A stretch of DNA of 64,000 nucleotides from Bacillota bacterium (GCA_023436585.1 JAEZIN010000009.1:1-64000); one strand, 5' to 3'. Counted from the first letter of the stretch, positions 51,213-60,942 are shown. Notes: generated by a model not told the origin, from the letters alone. Program-made: numbers and translations.

Positions 51213-51637
51213 ATCACGACCCCTTTTCGGAGAATCAAGTTGCCGTACAAGGCTGTTTCTCCCGTTTGAAGGATCAGGTATGCGCGGCTGCTCCGCTCAT
51301 AAAAGCTTTGGCGTGCAATGGCGTCCACCTTCGCCTTTGGCTCAAACTTTTCCAGCACCTCTTTGTACTCAGACCATACGGGCGGGTCCTCCTGCAAATC
51401 GCCGGGCGTTACCTCCATTAATACAGCCTGGGCCGGCGCCAGTGCGTCCAGGGGAAACAGCGGCAATAGCGCCTGAAGCAAGTGGGTAACCCTGTGCCCG
51501 GCACAGGAGATCACCCGCCGACCCAGCGCGTACCCCGGAAAATTTCCATCCGCCAATACCAACTCATCTCCATGGCCCATTTCGCAGATCGCCTTCAAAA
51601 TATCAGGCGACAGCAAAGGTGATATGCCCCTTAACAT
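51209..51637 (-). CDS. fucU: FucU/RbsD-family sugar mutarotase
   Basis: A 142-residue anomerase that speeds interconversion of sugar anomers for the isomerase. It opens MLRGISPLLSPDILKAICEMGHGDELVLADGNFPGY with the family histidine and aspartate, and ends with the aromatic RSSRAYLILQTGETALYGNLILRKG typical of FucU. The frame is open 31 codons upstream, but ATG after TAAGGAGGCATAT is clear. Located between fucI (56-nt gap) and araB (4-nt overlap). Confidence 0.93.
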   Translation of the reverse strand: MLRGISPLLSPDILKAICEMGHGDELVLADGNFPGYALGRRVISCAGHRVTHLLQALLPLFPLDALAPAQAVLMEVTPGDLQEDPPVWSEYKEVLEKFEPKAKVDAIARQSFYERSSRAYLILQTGETALYGNLILRKGVVI

Positions 51638-51693
51638 ATATGCCTCCTTATAAAAGGGGATAGACGATTGTCTATCCCCATATGGAACATGAA

Positions 51694-53505
51694 TTACTTC
51701 CTGCCGTACAGCGGCCCCAGCTTTTCGCACGCCCTATAGTCCGCGCCTTCCAGATCCCTGGTGCCGAAAGCATCCCACATGCTGGGCCGATATACCAGCC
51801 CATCTTCGACGTTGTGCATGCATACGGGGATGCGCAGCATGGCGCACAGCGTGATCAGATCGGCGCCGATATGGCCGTAGCTGAATGCCCCATGATTTGC
51901 GCCCCAGCGGCGCATGACCTCGTACACGCTTGTGAAAGCGCCTTCACCGGTGAGCCTTGGCACAAACCAGGTGGTGGGCCAGGTGGGGTCAGTCCGCTTG
52001 TTCAGCTTTTCATGCACTTCCTCCGGCACGGATGCTGTCCAGCCCTCGGCGATCTGCATCACCGGTCCCAGACCGTCAATCAGATTCAGGCGGCACATGG
52101 TAATGGGCATGCTGCCTTCACTTTTCAGCTGCGAGGAGTACCCACCGCCCCTGAAGTAGAACAGATCGCCATAGCAGAATTGCGTTGCATCCACACAGGC
52201 CTTGGCTTCCTCTGCCGTAATGTCCACCCAGGGCTTGATGGCCGGGTGGCCGTCCTTTTTGCACGCTCCGCTTGCTTCCAGCGTAACAGAGCCGGAGTTG
52301 ATTAAATGAATGAATCCATCCTTGCAAAGCCCGTCCGGCTGCCAGCCTGTCACCCTTTCGATAGCCGCCGGGCTCCAGTAGGTGCGCACATCCGCAAAGC
52401 CCTGGGCGGTGCCGGTTAGAAGCTTGCCAAAGAGCATGGATATGCCGTTGAGGTGGTCGTTTTCCGTAGCTACAATCATGGGCTCCCGGATGCCGTTCCA
52501 ATCGAAGGAGGAGTTCAAAACCGCTTCCATGAAATCGCCGTTGGGGAAATGGTCTGTCCACTGCCGCTGGCCCTGGAAGCCGCCGGCGATGGCGTTGTGG
52601 CCGCAAGACTCCTCAATATAGCCGATCTCAGCCAGCTTTTCATTGCCCTGCATCAAATCCCGGCCGATCATGGTCATCAGAATGCACTTGTTCAGCACAT
52701 CCGCTTTCTTTTCTTCACTGTGGCGCACGGAATCCGGGTTTTTATCGTACCCGATGTGGATGTATTCTTTCACCCATTCTTTCGCCAGCTCAAATTCCTC
52801 ATGATCGTAAATGCCTTCTTCCCAGCGGCGGACAAACTCAGACATATCGACGGATTCCATGCGCATGCCCAGGTACTTTTCCAAAAACGCCGCACTGACG
52901 ATGGAGCCGGCGATGCCCATGGACATGCCACCCATGCCCAGATAGCTTTTGCCCCGCATGACAGCTACCGCAAGGCCTGCCCTGGCAAAGCGCAGCAGTT
53001 TGTCTTCCACATCCGCAGGGATGGAGGTATCCTGCGCGTCCTGCACATCCTGACCATAGATGCCGAAGGCGGGCAGTCCCTTTTGGTTATGTCCGGCCAA
53101 AGCAGAGGCCAGATACACCGCGCCGGGCCGCTCGGTGCAGTTAAAGCCATAGATGGCCTTGGGCAGCAGGGAATCCATATCGATGGTTTCCGCGCCATAG
53201 CACCAGCAGGGGGTTACGCTGATTGTAAGGCCTACACCGGCCTTTTGAAACTTTTCGGCACAGTCGGCCGCTTCCGCAACACCGCCGATGGTCGTATCGG
53301 CAATCACACATTCCACCGGCAGCCCGCAGGCGTGGCGCAGTTTTGTCTCGATCAGGCGTGCCACGCTTTTGGCAATATCCATTGTCTGGCCTTCCAGACT
53401 TTCCCGAATGCCATTGCGCCGTCCATCAATGATGGGGCGGATACCCACCTTGGGCAGCCCGCCATGCAGCGTGTTATGGGGTTTCACATGAACAAAATCC
53501 GGCAT
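51694..53505 (-). CDS. fucI: L-fucose / D-arabinose isomerase
   Basis: A manganese-dependent ketol isomerase of 603 residues, full length. Family blocks include LPKVGIRPIIDGRRNGIRESLEGQTM, CVIADTTIGGVAEAADCAEKF, TPCWCYGAETIDMD, AIYGFNCTERPGAVYLASALAGHNQKGLPAFGIYGQDVQD, SYLGMGGMSMGIAGS and NGISMLFGKLLTGTAQGFADVRTYW. FucI enzymes accept both L-fucose and D-arabinose, which share configuration at C2-C4. ATG follows AAAGGAGGATCTTCT. Second gene of the LacI-controlled minus operon, 23 nt after the GH116 gene. Confidence 0.95.
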   Translation of the reverse strand: MPDFVHVKPHNTLHGGLPKVGIRPIIDGRRNGIRESLEGQTMDIAKSVARLIETKLRHACGLPVECVIADTTIGGVAEAADCAEKFQKAGVGLTISVTPCWCYGAETIDMDSLLPKAIYGFNCTERPGAVYLASALAGHNQKGLPAFGIYGQDVQDAQDTSIPADVEDKLLRFARAGLAVAVMRGKSYLGMGGMSMGIAGSIVSAAFLEKYLGMRMESVDMSEFVRRWEEGIYDHEEFELAKEWVKEYIHIGYDKNPDSVRHSEEKKADVLNKCILMTMIGRDLMQGNEKLAEIGYIEESCGHNAIAGGFQGQRQWTDHFPNGDFMEAVLNSSFDWNGIREPMIVATENDHLNGISMLFGKLLTGTAQGFADVRTYWSPAAIERVTGWQPDGLCKDGFIHLINSGSVTLEASGACKKDGHPAIKPWVDITAEEAKACVDATQFCYGDLFYFRGGGYSSQLKSEGSMPITMCRLNLIDGLGPVMQIAEGWTASVPEEVHEKLNKRTDPTWPTTWFVPRLTGEGAFTSVYEVMRRWGANHGAFSYGHIGADLITLCAMLRIPVCMHNVEDGLVYRPSMWDAFGTRDLEGADYRACEKLGPLYGRK

Positions 53506-53528
53506 AGAAGATCCTCCTTTGTTGATTG

Positions 53529-55874
53529 TCATTGCAGTATTTGAACGGATTGTTCTTTTGTACCATCCTTCTTTACCGTCTGGTGAAGGATGCCAAAGTG
53601 ACGCCCATCGCAGTAGAAGCAATGGAAGTCTTCCGCCTGATAGCGAGGCTCAAACGTGACAGTGCCGTCTGGCGCAACCTGAAATCCGCTGAGTGCTGCC
53701 AGCACGCCGTAACTGGCCAGGCTCCGCCCATAGTGGTAGCCGCACTCGATCTCACTGAACGGATTGCGGCGGATGCCGTCATACCGTTTGCGCACGGCGG
53801 CCACGATGGATAACCCTTCTTCCACCAAGCCTTCATATATTAATAGCGTCGCGACCTGGTATTCGATCCCCGTCCACACCTCATCGGAATAGACAAAGGG
53901 AAAGCGGGGCTTTTCACCCTTGGGCCAGGTGCAGAGCACCAGCCCTGGCTCGTCGTCATGGACATAGAGCCGCTGCAGACAGGCGGGGCGCTGATCACCT
54001 GTAAGGAAGTTATTGCGGTAGATCGCGCCGGCTGCCTCCTTGAGATGATCCTTGGGTAAAAGCGGGCCAAGACCGCATAAATACGCCAATGTTTGGCCGA
54101 AAAGCTGATCAGACAGGCAGCCCGACCCAAACTGATAGGGCAGCACATCCACATGATCGATGGCCTGCACATAGTAACCGTCCTTGAAACACACCGCGTC
54201 CAGGGCTTTGGAGGACGCCTCATACTTATCATTTAGCTTCTTTTGAGTCCCCTCATCCCTAAGTGCCTCCGCCATTTTGCCGGCAGCCCGCAGCGCCGCC
54301 AGGTACATCACCCCGGACAAGGGATTGACGCCGGTAAATTCGATATCATAAGTATTGTGCTGCAGCCCCTCCAAAAGACCGTCCCCATCCGCATCCCAAG
54401 TCTTTTCTGCGTAATCAATGCACTTCAAAACGGACGGATAGATGCTTTGCAGGTATGCTTTGTCACCGGACAAAAGATATTCCCGGTAGGCGCGGACGAT
54501 GGTGCCCAGCTGTCCATCGGCAGCCGCGTGCATTTGAAAGGGCGGCATGCCGAAAAGCTTCTGGGTGCGGAAGTTCATCTTCCCGTCCTCTTCCACTTCC
54601 ATCAGGAATTCGTTCAACCGAGCCGAGCGCTCCATGGCCGGAAACAGGTAGGCTGCACTTTGGGCGTAGTTCCAAACATGGGTACAGGTGCCGTGACAGC
54701 TTCCCTCCTGCTCGTGGCACCCTTCCCAGCACAAAAACGTGCCGGAATCATCCCGAAAGCAAGTGTTGCTGGTCAGCACAGCAAGGTTGCTTGCCACTGC
54801 GTCGATTACATACGGAGGCAAAGTACTGTTGTACAATGCGTCGGAGAACAGCCGGCTTTCCGCTTCCAGGCGGCCGATGTTTTCCAGCAAATATTTTCCG
54901 GCATCAAAGGCGCTTTCAAATATGGTGGCATAGTGATTTTTCATTGTTCCGCGCGGCGATTCTCCGGGAAACCAGCCCCGCAGGCGGTTAGGCACATACC
55001 AGGAGAGCACGAACAAAAAGTCCTCGCTTTCCCCTGGCTGTATCCATTTCTCCAGTCCGGCCGAACCGACGGGGTATCCTTGCGGGCCTATCGCCCCCCG
55101 CTTTTCATCATCTTCCTGCGTAGGTTCAAGGCGGCCAGCCGTGAATGCGTTCCAGAAATCTGTAATGCTGTCCCACCAGCCGCCCCGGTACCAGGTAGGC
55201 TTAAGCGGAGCATGGCCAGACGGCACAAGAATAGCGTTGTTGGCGTAAGCCAGCGCGTCCTTTGGCGCCGCACCGCCATCCATGAAGACGCCGGACAGCT
55301 GCTCCTCCCGCATTTCTTCATTCCGGCAATCCTTGCTGGGCAGATAGTTTTCGAAGCAATCATAGCCGTGGAAATTGTGAATGTTGGGCATAGAGCCCGC
55401 AATCAGCACCTTTACCGGAACACCTGCCGTGTTTTTTACGCGGTAACGGAAGGCCGCCGCAGGTATGCCGGAATCATCTTCCTTCAAAGGGATAAAAGGA
55501 ACAAATGCCTCCAGGGAAACGTCAAGCGGCAGGGCGTCCTCCTGAAAATGAATGCGGGCAAAGGGAAACTGCACCTCCATCTGAGAGGCATGGAAACGGG
55601 GTAATCCCATCACCCTTTGGGGATGATATCCTCGGCCCAAATCAAAATCCGGCACCTGCTTCGCTTCCAGCACACGGGTATCCGTCTTTTCTCCCCAGGC
55701 TGCGTGAAGCGCGAAAAAAGAATAGGGCAGCTTATTGCCTTTTGCAGGCCGGTTGAAAATTTCAAATTCTGTAAATGCTCCGCTGGCGTGCAGCGTAATG
55801 CTGCCGGCTCCCAAGCCTCCCAAGGGAAATGCGGCGTTCGGTGACAAGTTTGAAAATTGGGGAAAGCGCGCCAT
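53529..55874 (-). CDS. GH116-family glycoside hydrolase (GBA2-like)
   Basis: A 781-residue cytoplasmic enzyme (no signal peptide). It has an N-terminal beta-sandwich (about 1-320, opening FPLGGLGAGSITLHASGAFTEFEIFNRPAKG) and an (alpha/alpha)6 catalytic domain. The motif around residues 382-405 (CWEG, EGSCHGTCTHVWNYAQ) and NTYD near Asp508 correspond to the GH116 nucleophile and acid/base regions. GH116 members act on beta-glucosides, beta-xylosides or N-acetylglucosaminides. It would cut imported oligosaccharides. First gene of the minus operon; ATG lies about 26 nt from the palindromic operator. Confidence 0.9.
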   Translation of the reverse strand: MARFPQFSNLSPNAAFPLGGLGAGSITLHASGAFTEFEIFNRPAKGNKLPYSFFALHAAWGEKTDTRVLEAKQVPDFDLGRGYHPQRVMGLPRFHASQMEVQFPFARIHFQEDALPLDVSLEAFVPFIPLKEDDSGIPAAAFRYRVKNTAGVPVKVLIAGSMPNIHNFHGYDCFENYLPSKDCRNEEMREEQLSGVFMDGGAAPKDALAYANNAILVPSGHAPLKPTWYRGGWWDSITDFWNAFTAGRLEPTQEDDEKRGAIGPQGYPVGSAGLEKWIQPGESEDFLFVLSWYVPNRLRGWFPGESPRGTMKNHYATIFESAFDAGKYLLENIGRLEAESRLFSDALYNSTLPPYVIDAVASNLAVLTSNTCFRDDSGTFLCWEGCHEQEGSCHGTCTHVWNYAQSAAYLFPAMERSARLNEFLMEVEEDGKMNFRTQKLFGMPPFQMHAAADGQLGTIVRAYREYLLSGDKAYLQSIYPSVLKCIDYAEKTWDADGDGLLEGLQHNTYDIEFTGVNPLSGVMYLAALRAAGKMAEALRDEGTQKKLNDKYEASSKALDAVCFKDGYYVQAIDHVDVLPYQFGSGCLSDQLFGQTLAYLCGLGPLLPKDHLKEAAGAIYRNNFLTGDQRPACLQRLYVHDDEPGLVLCTWPKGEKPRFPFVYSDEVWTGIEYQVATLLIYEGLVEEGLSIVAAVRKRYDGIRRNPFSEIECGYHYGRSLASYGVLAALSGFQVAPDGTVTFEPRYQAEDFHCFYCDGRHFGILHQTVKKDGTKEQSVQILQ

Positions 55875-55899
55875 CTGACTCCCTCATTTCTGACCGATT

Positions 55900-55915
55900 A
55901 TGGCATCGATGTCAT
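55900..55915 (-). promoter_or_regulatory. LacI-type operator before the GH116-fucI operon
   Basis: ATGGCATCGATGTCAT is a near-palindrome sharing the core CATCGATGTCA with the perfect site at 57356. It lies in the leader, about 75 nt past the expected transcription start, suggesting a roadblock site. Confidence 0.75.
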
Positions 55916-55992
55916 TTCGTGTCTAATTCAATTCGCATATAATTGATTCTCTCGATATCTATTTCCCTTCCGATGCATTGCTGCTGTCTCAA

Positions 55993-56060
55993 ATCATAAA
56001 GCACAGCCACAAAAATGTCAATAGAATATCGTTGCATTTTCACCAGAAGCATGCTACAAT
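55993..56060. promoter_or_regulatory. Back-to-back promoters of the GH116-fucI operon and lacI
   Basis: Minus strand: TTGACA (56016-56021), 17 bp, TATGAT (55993-55998). Plus strand: TTGCAT (56032-56037), 17 bp, TACAAT (56055-56060). The two -35 boxes are only 10 bp apart, so polymerase would compete. Confidence 0.8.
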
Positions 56061-56124
56061 GTGCGAGAAAGTGGACTTGCGTCGTTTTTTAATAGATTCT
56101 AGCCAATCCTTGAAGCAAGAAGCG

Positions 56125-56144
56125 TTGTGGCTTCGATGTCACAC
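56125..56144 (+). promoter_or_regulatory. Weaker LacI-type operator before lacI
   Basis: TTGTGGCTTCGATGTCACAC matches the perfect operator half-site on the right and differs at four positions overall. It lies about 57 nt past the lacI promoter start and would give autoregulation. Confidence 0.6.
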
Positions 56145-56179
56145 AAATTCTCCAGAGAAAACCGGAAGAAGGTGCCTTT

Positions 56180-57187
56180 ATGGCAAGTATTTATGAAATC
56201 GCCCAAGAGGTCGGCGTTTCTGCCTCTACAGTTGCAAGGGCTCTTCGCGGCACCGGCTATTGCAGCAAAGAAAACTATGACAAGATCATGGATGCCGCCA
56301 AAAAGCTCAACTATGTGCCATCCCATGCGGCCAGATCCTTAAAAAGCAAGCGTACCAACAAAATCCTCTTTTGCATTCCCGATATTTACAACCCCTTCTA
56401 TTTCGGTATGATCAAAGGGGCCAGCGACGTATTTGACCAGCATGGCTATTACTGCATTCTTTGCCATACAAGAGGCGATGCGGAGATGGAAAAGAAAATG
56501 CTGCGCAACCTGCAGGAAGGGTATGGCGACGGCATGATCTTTGTATCCTTCGATTTCAACAAGGAAAACATCGGTGAAGTCAACGCCTGTGGCCTGCCGG
56601 TAGTTTTGACCAACAATTATCAATCCCTGCGGGGGGAAGACCATTTTGACTGCGTATATATAGACACCTTCGAAGGCGTCTACATGGCGTGTAAGCATTT
56701 TATTGACAGCGGCTTCCGCAAAATTGGCTATATCGGCGGCGACACCTCCGTGCAAACCGGCCGCGAACGTTTTGAAGGCTTTATGAAGGCCATGAACGAA
56801 GGCAACGTGCCCATCAATCAGAAGCTGTTAAAGGAAGGAGACTTCTCCCGCGAAAGCGGAGAAAGGTCCATGGAGGAACTGATTGCGGCCGGCACCGTAC
56901 CCGAAGCGCTGGTAGTCGCCAACGACTTGATGGCCATTGGCGCCTTGAAAGCTTGCCGCCATCGGGGCTTGCGCATCCCCCAAGATGTGGCCATCATCGG
57001 CATGGATAACACCGATATGGCAGCCTGCACTTCACCAGAACTTTCCTCCATCAACATGAAGGAAGAGGATATCGGGCGCTACGCGGCCACGCTTTTGATG
57101 GAAAGGATCTTAAGTGCACGCCAGGAAAAGCGGACGATCCGCCTGCAGCCGGAGCTATGCCTGAGGGCCTCCAGCCGCCGACTGTAG
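56180..57187 (+). CDS. LacI-family transcriptional regulator
   Basis: A 335-residue repressor. The N-terminal HTH is MASIYEIAQEVGVSASTVARAL with the hinge PSHAARSLKSKRT; the rest is a sugar-binding domain (about 60-330: KILFCIPDIYNPFYFGMIKGA, GYIGGDTSVQTGRERFEGFM, VVANDLMAIGALKACRHRGLRIPQDVAIIGMDNT). It lies between the two arms of the glycan locus, each preceded by the same palindrome. The effector is probably the imported sugar or its phosphate. ATG follows AAGAAGGTGCCTTT. Confidence 0.93.
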   Translation: MASIYEIAQEVGVSASTVARALRGTGYCSKENYDKIMDAAKKLNYVPSHAARSLKSKRTNKILFCIPDIYNPFYFGMIKGASDVFDQHGYYCILCHTRGDAEMEKKMLRNLQEGYGDGMIFVSFDFNKENIGEVNACGLPVVLTNNYQSLRGEDHFDCVYIDTFEGVYMACKHFIDSGFRKIGYIGGDTSVQTGRERFEGFMKAMNEGNVPINQKLLKEGDFSRESGERSMEELIAAGTVPEALVVANDLMAIGALKACRHRGLRIPQDVAIIGMDNTDMAACTSPELSSINMKEEDIGRYAATLLMERILSARQEKRTIRLQPELCLRASSRRL

Positions 57188-57217
57188 CGAAAACGGCAAT
57201 TTCTTGTGAAAAGTGTA

Positions 57218-57377
57218 TTGACACGCCCCCTCTATCCTGTTATGATTTTAGTATGAGACCGATGTTATATCATTCGGTAGTCCAAAGAATTCTTTCTGGG
57301 TTGGAAAGAGAATAATGGCTTTCTCCTGAAATAAATGGCTCCGTCTTTTATCCGCATTGTGACATCGATGTCACAAT
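57218..57377 (+). promoter_or_regulatory. Promoter and perfect 22-bp palindromic operator of the plus-strand arm
   Basis: TTGACA (57218-57223), 17 bp and TATGAT (57241-57246). About 105 nt past the expected start, 57356-57377 is a perfect 22-bp palindrome containing TTGTGACATCGATGTCACAA. The site is just before the ribosome site of the next gene. This is the best operator of the three and defines the LacI motif. Confidence 0.88.
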
Positions 57378-57414
57378 TTGTATCATGAAAACCGCTGCAA
57401 GGGAGGAAGGAAAC

Positions 57415-59613
57415 ATGGTTCTTGAGAACGAACGCATCCGGTTCACAGTGGAAGACACGACTGGGTGCATTACCGGCTTCGAGGATAAAAAGCTGAACCG
57501 TGCCTATGTGAACAGCGTTCATGACATCCCTCCATTTCGGGCCGTTATGGACGCAGACGCCCAAGCGGTTACCTACCGTTTCAGTGCGACATCAGCGCAT
57601 GATAGCCTTCAGCTTGTATGGGGTATGGAAGATGCCACACTAGAAGTCCATATACAACTGCTTGCAGACGGCGTGTCCTTCCGGGCTTCCCTTCAAAACA
57701 ATGATGGCAGCTGCATCAAGGCTTTTGAATACCCAATTCTTTCTGGTCTACGTGACTTTGGTGCGCAGGGATATTTGGCTCACTCCTACGCCACCGGCGT
57801 TCTGTTGCAAAATCCCCTTTCCTACATGCCGGAAACAGGTGCGCTCAGGTACACGCCGTATCCCGAATCCTTCTCCGGCGCTTCCATGCAGTTTTTCACC
57901 TATTATGAGGAAGACAAGGGCGGCTTGTACTTTGCCGCCCTGGACGGTAAAGGCCACCAAAAGTGGCTCAATGTTTATAAAGAAAAGGATCATTTGACCG
58001 CCAGCCATATGGCCGGCTTTGAAAACGCCGTTCCAGGCAGCCGCATTGATATGACATACGATTTTACTGTGCGTGCAACTCATGGCAATGGTTGGGAGGA
58101 AGCGGCGGAACTATACAAGGCCTGGGCGCAAGATCAGCCCTGGTGCGAAAGGGGCTTGGCCAAAGACCGCACGGACAAGTCAGATTGGCTGCACGAAAAG
58201 GTAGGCTATTGCACCTTCGGCGTCAATGCGGGGCACGACCGTACAAAGTGGCTGCGCCGCTACCGCCAGGATATCGGCACGCCCGGTTTTCATGTACTTG
58301 GGCCTGACTGGACCAACACCCCCCAAACCTTCGGCTGGGGCGTTCCGGGAGACATGTGCGACTGGGTGCCTACGAAGTTCAATGAAGAAAACCTTCAGGC
58401 GATACGGGAAAATGGCGATTACTTTGCGCCCTTTGAGTTTGACTTCATGGTAGCCATGAATAAAAGCAATCCCGAAAAGCTGCGGCCCCATCTTCAAAAG
58501 TTCCCCTCCCCCACCTATAGCCACGACGGGTATCCCTTTCACATGCTGTGCCCCTGTGACCCCTTCACAAAGGAGTTCCATCGGGAAAAGAACTTGACCA
58601 TGCTTCGCGAAGCCCATGCGGATGCCATGTACTATGATATTTCCGCCAACAACCTGATCAAGGTCTGCATGGATGAAAACCATGGCCATCAAAGGGGCGG
58701 CGGCAAGGAAATCACCGACGGCTATTGTGATGTGTATGCAGATACGCATGATGCCCTGTCAAAAGAGGCCGGCAAGTACATTCCCCTCGGCACTGAAATG
58801 ATGAACGAAACCTTCCTCTCCCATTTGGATTTTTACCAGGCACGGGCCTGGGCACAGCCCTGCTCCACCCTGGAGACCTACCCCTTCCGGGAACAGATGC
58901 GAAGCGGCCTGGCCCAAATGATTCCCCTGTTTGACTACGTGTATCACGAAATGGGCGTGGTGCGCATGGACGGCTGGGGGAAATTGGTCGATGAAATCGG
59001 CAGCCTGTTTTATTACAATGTAGCTAAGGTGTATTTGTGGGGCGGCCTGTATGAAATCAACCATGAATACAGCCCCATGGAGGAGCTGGATGGGGCGGAA
59101 AACAGCGGCGAAGATCATTATTTCCACTTTGATCCGCAGCACTGCGCTTACGCCCCCGACCGTGCAAGCTATGTAAAGCAGTTTGCCAGCCTCCGCACAG
59201 GCGCGGGACTTCCCTATCTCGCCTACGGCAGAATGACGAAAAAGCCGGACATGGAAATCCCGGAGATGGATGCAAGCTGGTATCACTACAACCACGGCCA
59301 GACGGATACCTCCTACAAGGCCAGGGGCGTTTTGAAGGTAAAGACCGTGCTCACCTCGGCGTATGAGGACCTAAGCGGCGGCTATGCCCTCTTTCTGGCC
59401 AACGCAGACGAGAAACCCCATGAACTTTCGTTCGCACTATCCCACCACACGCTCCGCCTTGCAAAAGGCAGCCATACAGTTCGGCTGCTGCATGGCTTTG
59501 GCAAGGATGCGGAGCTTACAACAATGGATTTAGGCATGTTGTGCGAAGGGGAAACGCTTGCGGTCTCACTGACCATAAATCCCCTCACACCGTACATGCT
59601 GGAGATCAAATAA
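57415..59613 (+). CDS. DUF6259-like glycoside hydrolase (clan GH-D-like barrel)
   Basis: A 732-residue cytoplasmic enzyme. The N-terminal beta-sandwich (about 1-215) is followed by a TIM-barrel-like region with FHVLGPDWTNTPQTFGWGVP, DAMYYDISANNLIKVCMD and YIPLGTEMMNETFLSHLDFYQARAWAQP. The Asp in YYDIS and the Glu in LGTEMMNE are the likely catalytic pair by analogy with alpha-galactosidase-type barrels. A C-terminal sandwich ends the protein. I place it with DUF6259 proteins from memory of the layout; its linkage preference is unknown. ATG after GGGAGGAAGGAAAC is chosen over one ten codons earlier. First gene of the plus arm. Confidence 0.65.
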   Translation: MVLENERIRFTVEDTTGCITGFEDKKLNRAYVNSVHDIPPFRAVMDADAQAVTYRFSATSAHDSLQLVWGMEDATLEVHIQLLADGVSFRASLQNNDGSCIKAFEYPILSGLRDFGAQGYLAHSYATGVLLQNPLSYMPETGALRYTPYPESFSGASMQFFTYYEEDKGGLYFAALDGKGHQKWLNVYKEKDHLTASHMAGFENAVPGSRIDMTYDFTVRATHGNGWEEAAELYKAWAQDQPWCERGLAKDRTDKSDWLHEKVGYCTFGVNAGHDRTKWLRRYRQDIGTPGFHVLGPDWTNTPQTFGWGVPGDMCDWVPTKFNEENLQAIRENGDYFAPFEFDFMVAMNKSNPEKLRPHLQKFPSPTYSHDGYPFHMLCPCDPFTKEFHREKNLTMLREAHADAMYYDISANNLIKVCMDENHGHQRGGGKEITDGYCDVYADTHDALSKEAGKYIPLGTEMMNETFLSHLDFYQARAWAQPCSTLETYPFREQMRSGLAQMIPLFDYVYHEMGVVRMDGWGKLVDEIGSLFYYNVAKVYLWGGLYEINHEYSPMEELDGAENSGEDHYFHFDPQHCAYAPDRASYVKQFASLRTGAGLPYLAYGRMTKKPDMEIPEMDASWYHYNHGQTDTSYKARGVLKVKTVLTSAYEDLSGGYALFLANADEKPHELSFALSHHTLRLAKGSHTVRLLHGFGKDAELTTMDLGMLCEGETLAVSLTINPLTPYMLEIK

Positions 59614-59631
59614 TAAAGGAGGATCATTGGT

Positions 59632-60924
59632 ATGAAACGTCTCTTCTCATGGACCCTAGTTTTCGTTCTGGCCCTTACCATGGTGTCACTGCCCACGGCC
59701 CTGGCCACCACGGAAGGCAAAACGGAAGTGGTTCTGTGGAACCGCATTTTCGAGGATTGGAACCAGGCCTGGTGCAAGCAGATGGTGGAAACCTTTAATG
59801 CCGACCCGAACCAGAAGTACTTTATCACCCAGGAATTCGTGGACGGCGCTGCCTGGGATGAAAAGGTTACCGCAGCCCGCGCTGCCGGCACCATGCCCGA
59901 CATGCTGCTCATGAACTACGGCGGAATCCCCTGGGGCGCCAGCCAGGGCCTGTACCTGCCCCTGGATGAGCTGATCCCCCAGGAAGCCTGGGATGACGTG
60001 TATCCCAACGTACTGGACATGGTCTCCTTGGGCGGCCACAAGTACGCCTATCCCCAGATGGTGGAACCCGCTGTCGTCATGTACTACCGCAAGGACCTGC
60101 TGGCTGCCGCCGGCTATAACGAGCCCCCCAAGACCTGGGATGAGTTCCTTGCCGCCGCCAAAGCCATGACCACCGATGACGTGTACGGCGCCACTTTCAA
60201 TTATGAGTGGTCCATGTGGGGCTGGGAGCATACCGCCGCCGGCCACTGGCCCATTACTGATGACTGGTCTGCCGCCAACTGCCAGGACCAGGGTTACATC
60301 GATCTTTTGACCTTCATGAAGGATTTGTATGCCAATGAAGTTGTGCCTGCACAGGCGCTGGGCTGGTACAACGAATCTGCCCGCTTTATCGGCGAGGGCA
60401 GCGTGGCCATGACCTTCTCCGGCTCCTGGGGTATTGCGGACCTTACCAAGAACTTTCCCGACATGGTGGAAAATATCGGCGTTGCTCCCGCTCCCACCAA
60501 GGACGGCAGCCCCTTCCACTCCACCGTTGGCGGCTGGACGTACGTGGTTGATGCCAAGGCCAAGCAGCCCGAAGGCGCCGCCGCTTACATCACCTGGCTG
60601 CTGGGCTCCGATGCTGCCCGCGCCGCCTCCTTCTTCGAGGCTGCCAGTTTTTCGAAGTACTCCCCCCGCAAGTCTGTGGACGAATACCTGACCACCAACA
60701 CCGCCGCCAAGGACGATGCATGGATGCAGGCCATCTCCACTCAGATTATCCCCAACGCCATCAGTGAGCCCCTCTACGCCTGGGATGTCAGCGCCAATAT
60801 GCTGACCGCCATGGGTGAAGTGATTGTCAACGGCGCAACGCCGGAGGATGCCCTGAAGGCCGCTGCGGACGCCATCAACCTGTTCATCCAGAACAACGAT
60901 TACTCCACCAAGAAGCCGCAATAA
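59632..60924 (+). CDS. CUT1 extracellular sugar-binding protein (family 1)
   Basis: A 430-residue exported binding protein of the UgpB/MalE class. The signal peptide (MKRLFSWTLVFVLALTMVSL) ends PTALATTEG with no lipobox cysteine. The mature part shows VVLWNRIFEDWNQAWCKQMVETFNADPN, VVMYYRKDLLAAAGYNEPPKTWDEFLAAAKAMT, EGSVAMTFSGSWGIADL and WTYVVDAKAKQPEGAAAYITWL, all standard. ATG follows AAAGGAGGATCATTGGT. Followed by a long chain of hairpins before the permease genes. Confidence 0.94.
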   Translation: MKRLFSWTLVFVLALTMVSLPTALATTEGKTEVVLWNRIFEDWNQAWCKQMVETFNADPNQKYFITQEFVDGAAWDEKVTAARAAGTMPDMLLMNYGGIPWGASQGLYLPLDELIPQEAWDDVYPNVLDMVSLGGHKYAYPQMVEPAVVMYYRKDLLAAAGYNEPPKTWDEFLAAAKAMTTDDVYGATFNYEWSMWGWEHTAAGHWPITDDWSAANCQDQGYIDLLTFMKDLYANEVVPAQALGWYNESARFIGEGSVAMTFSGSWGIADLTKNFPDMVENIGVAPAPTKDGSPFHSTVGGWTYVVDAKAKQPEGAAAYITWLLGSDAARAASFFEAASFSKYSPRKSVDEYLTTNTAAKDDAWMQAISTQIIPNAISEPLYAWDVSANMLTAMGEVIVNGATPEDALKAAADAINLFIQNNDYSTKKPQ

Positions 60925-60942
60925 CGCATCCATACACTTAAT

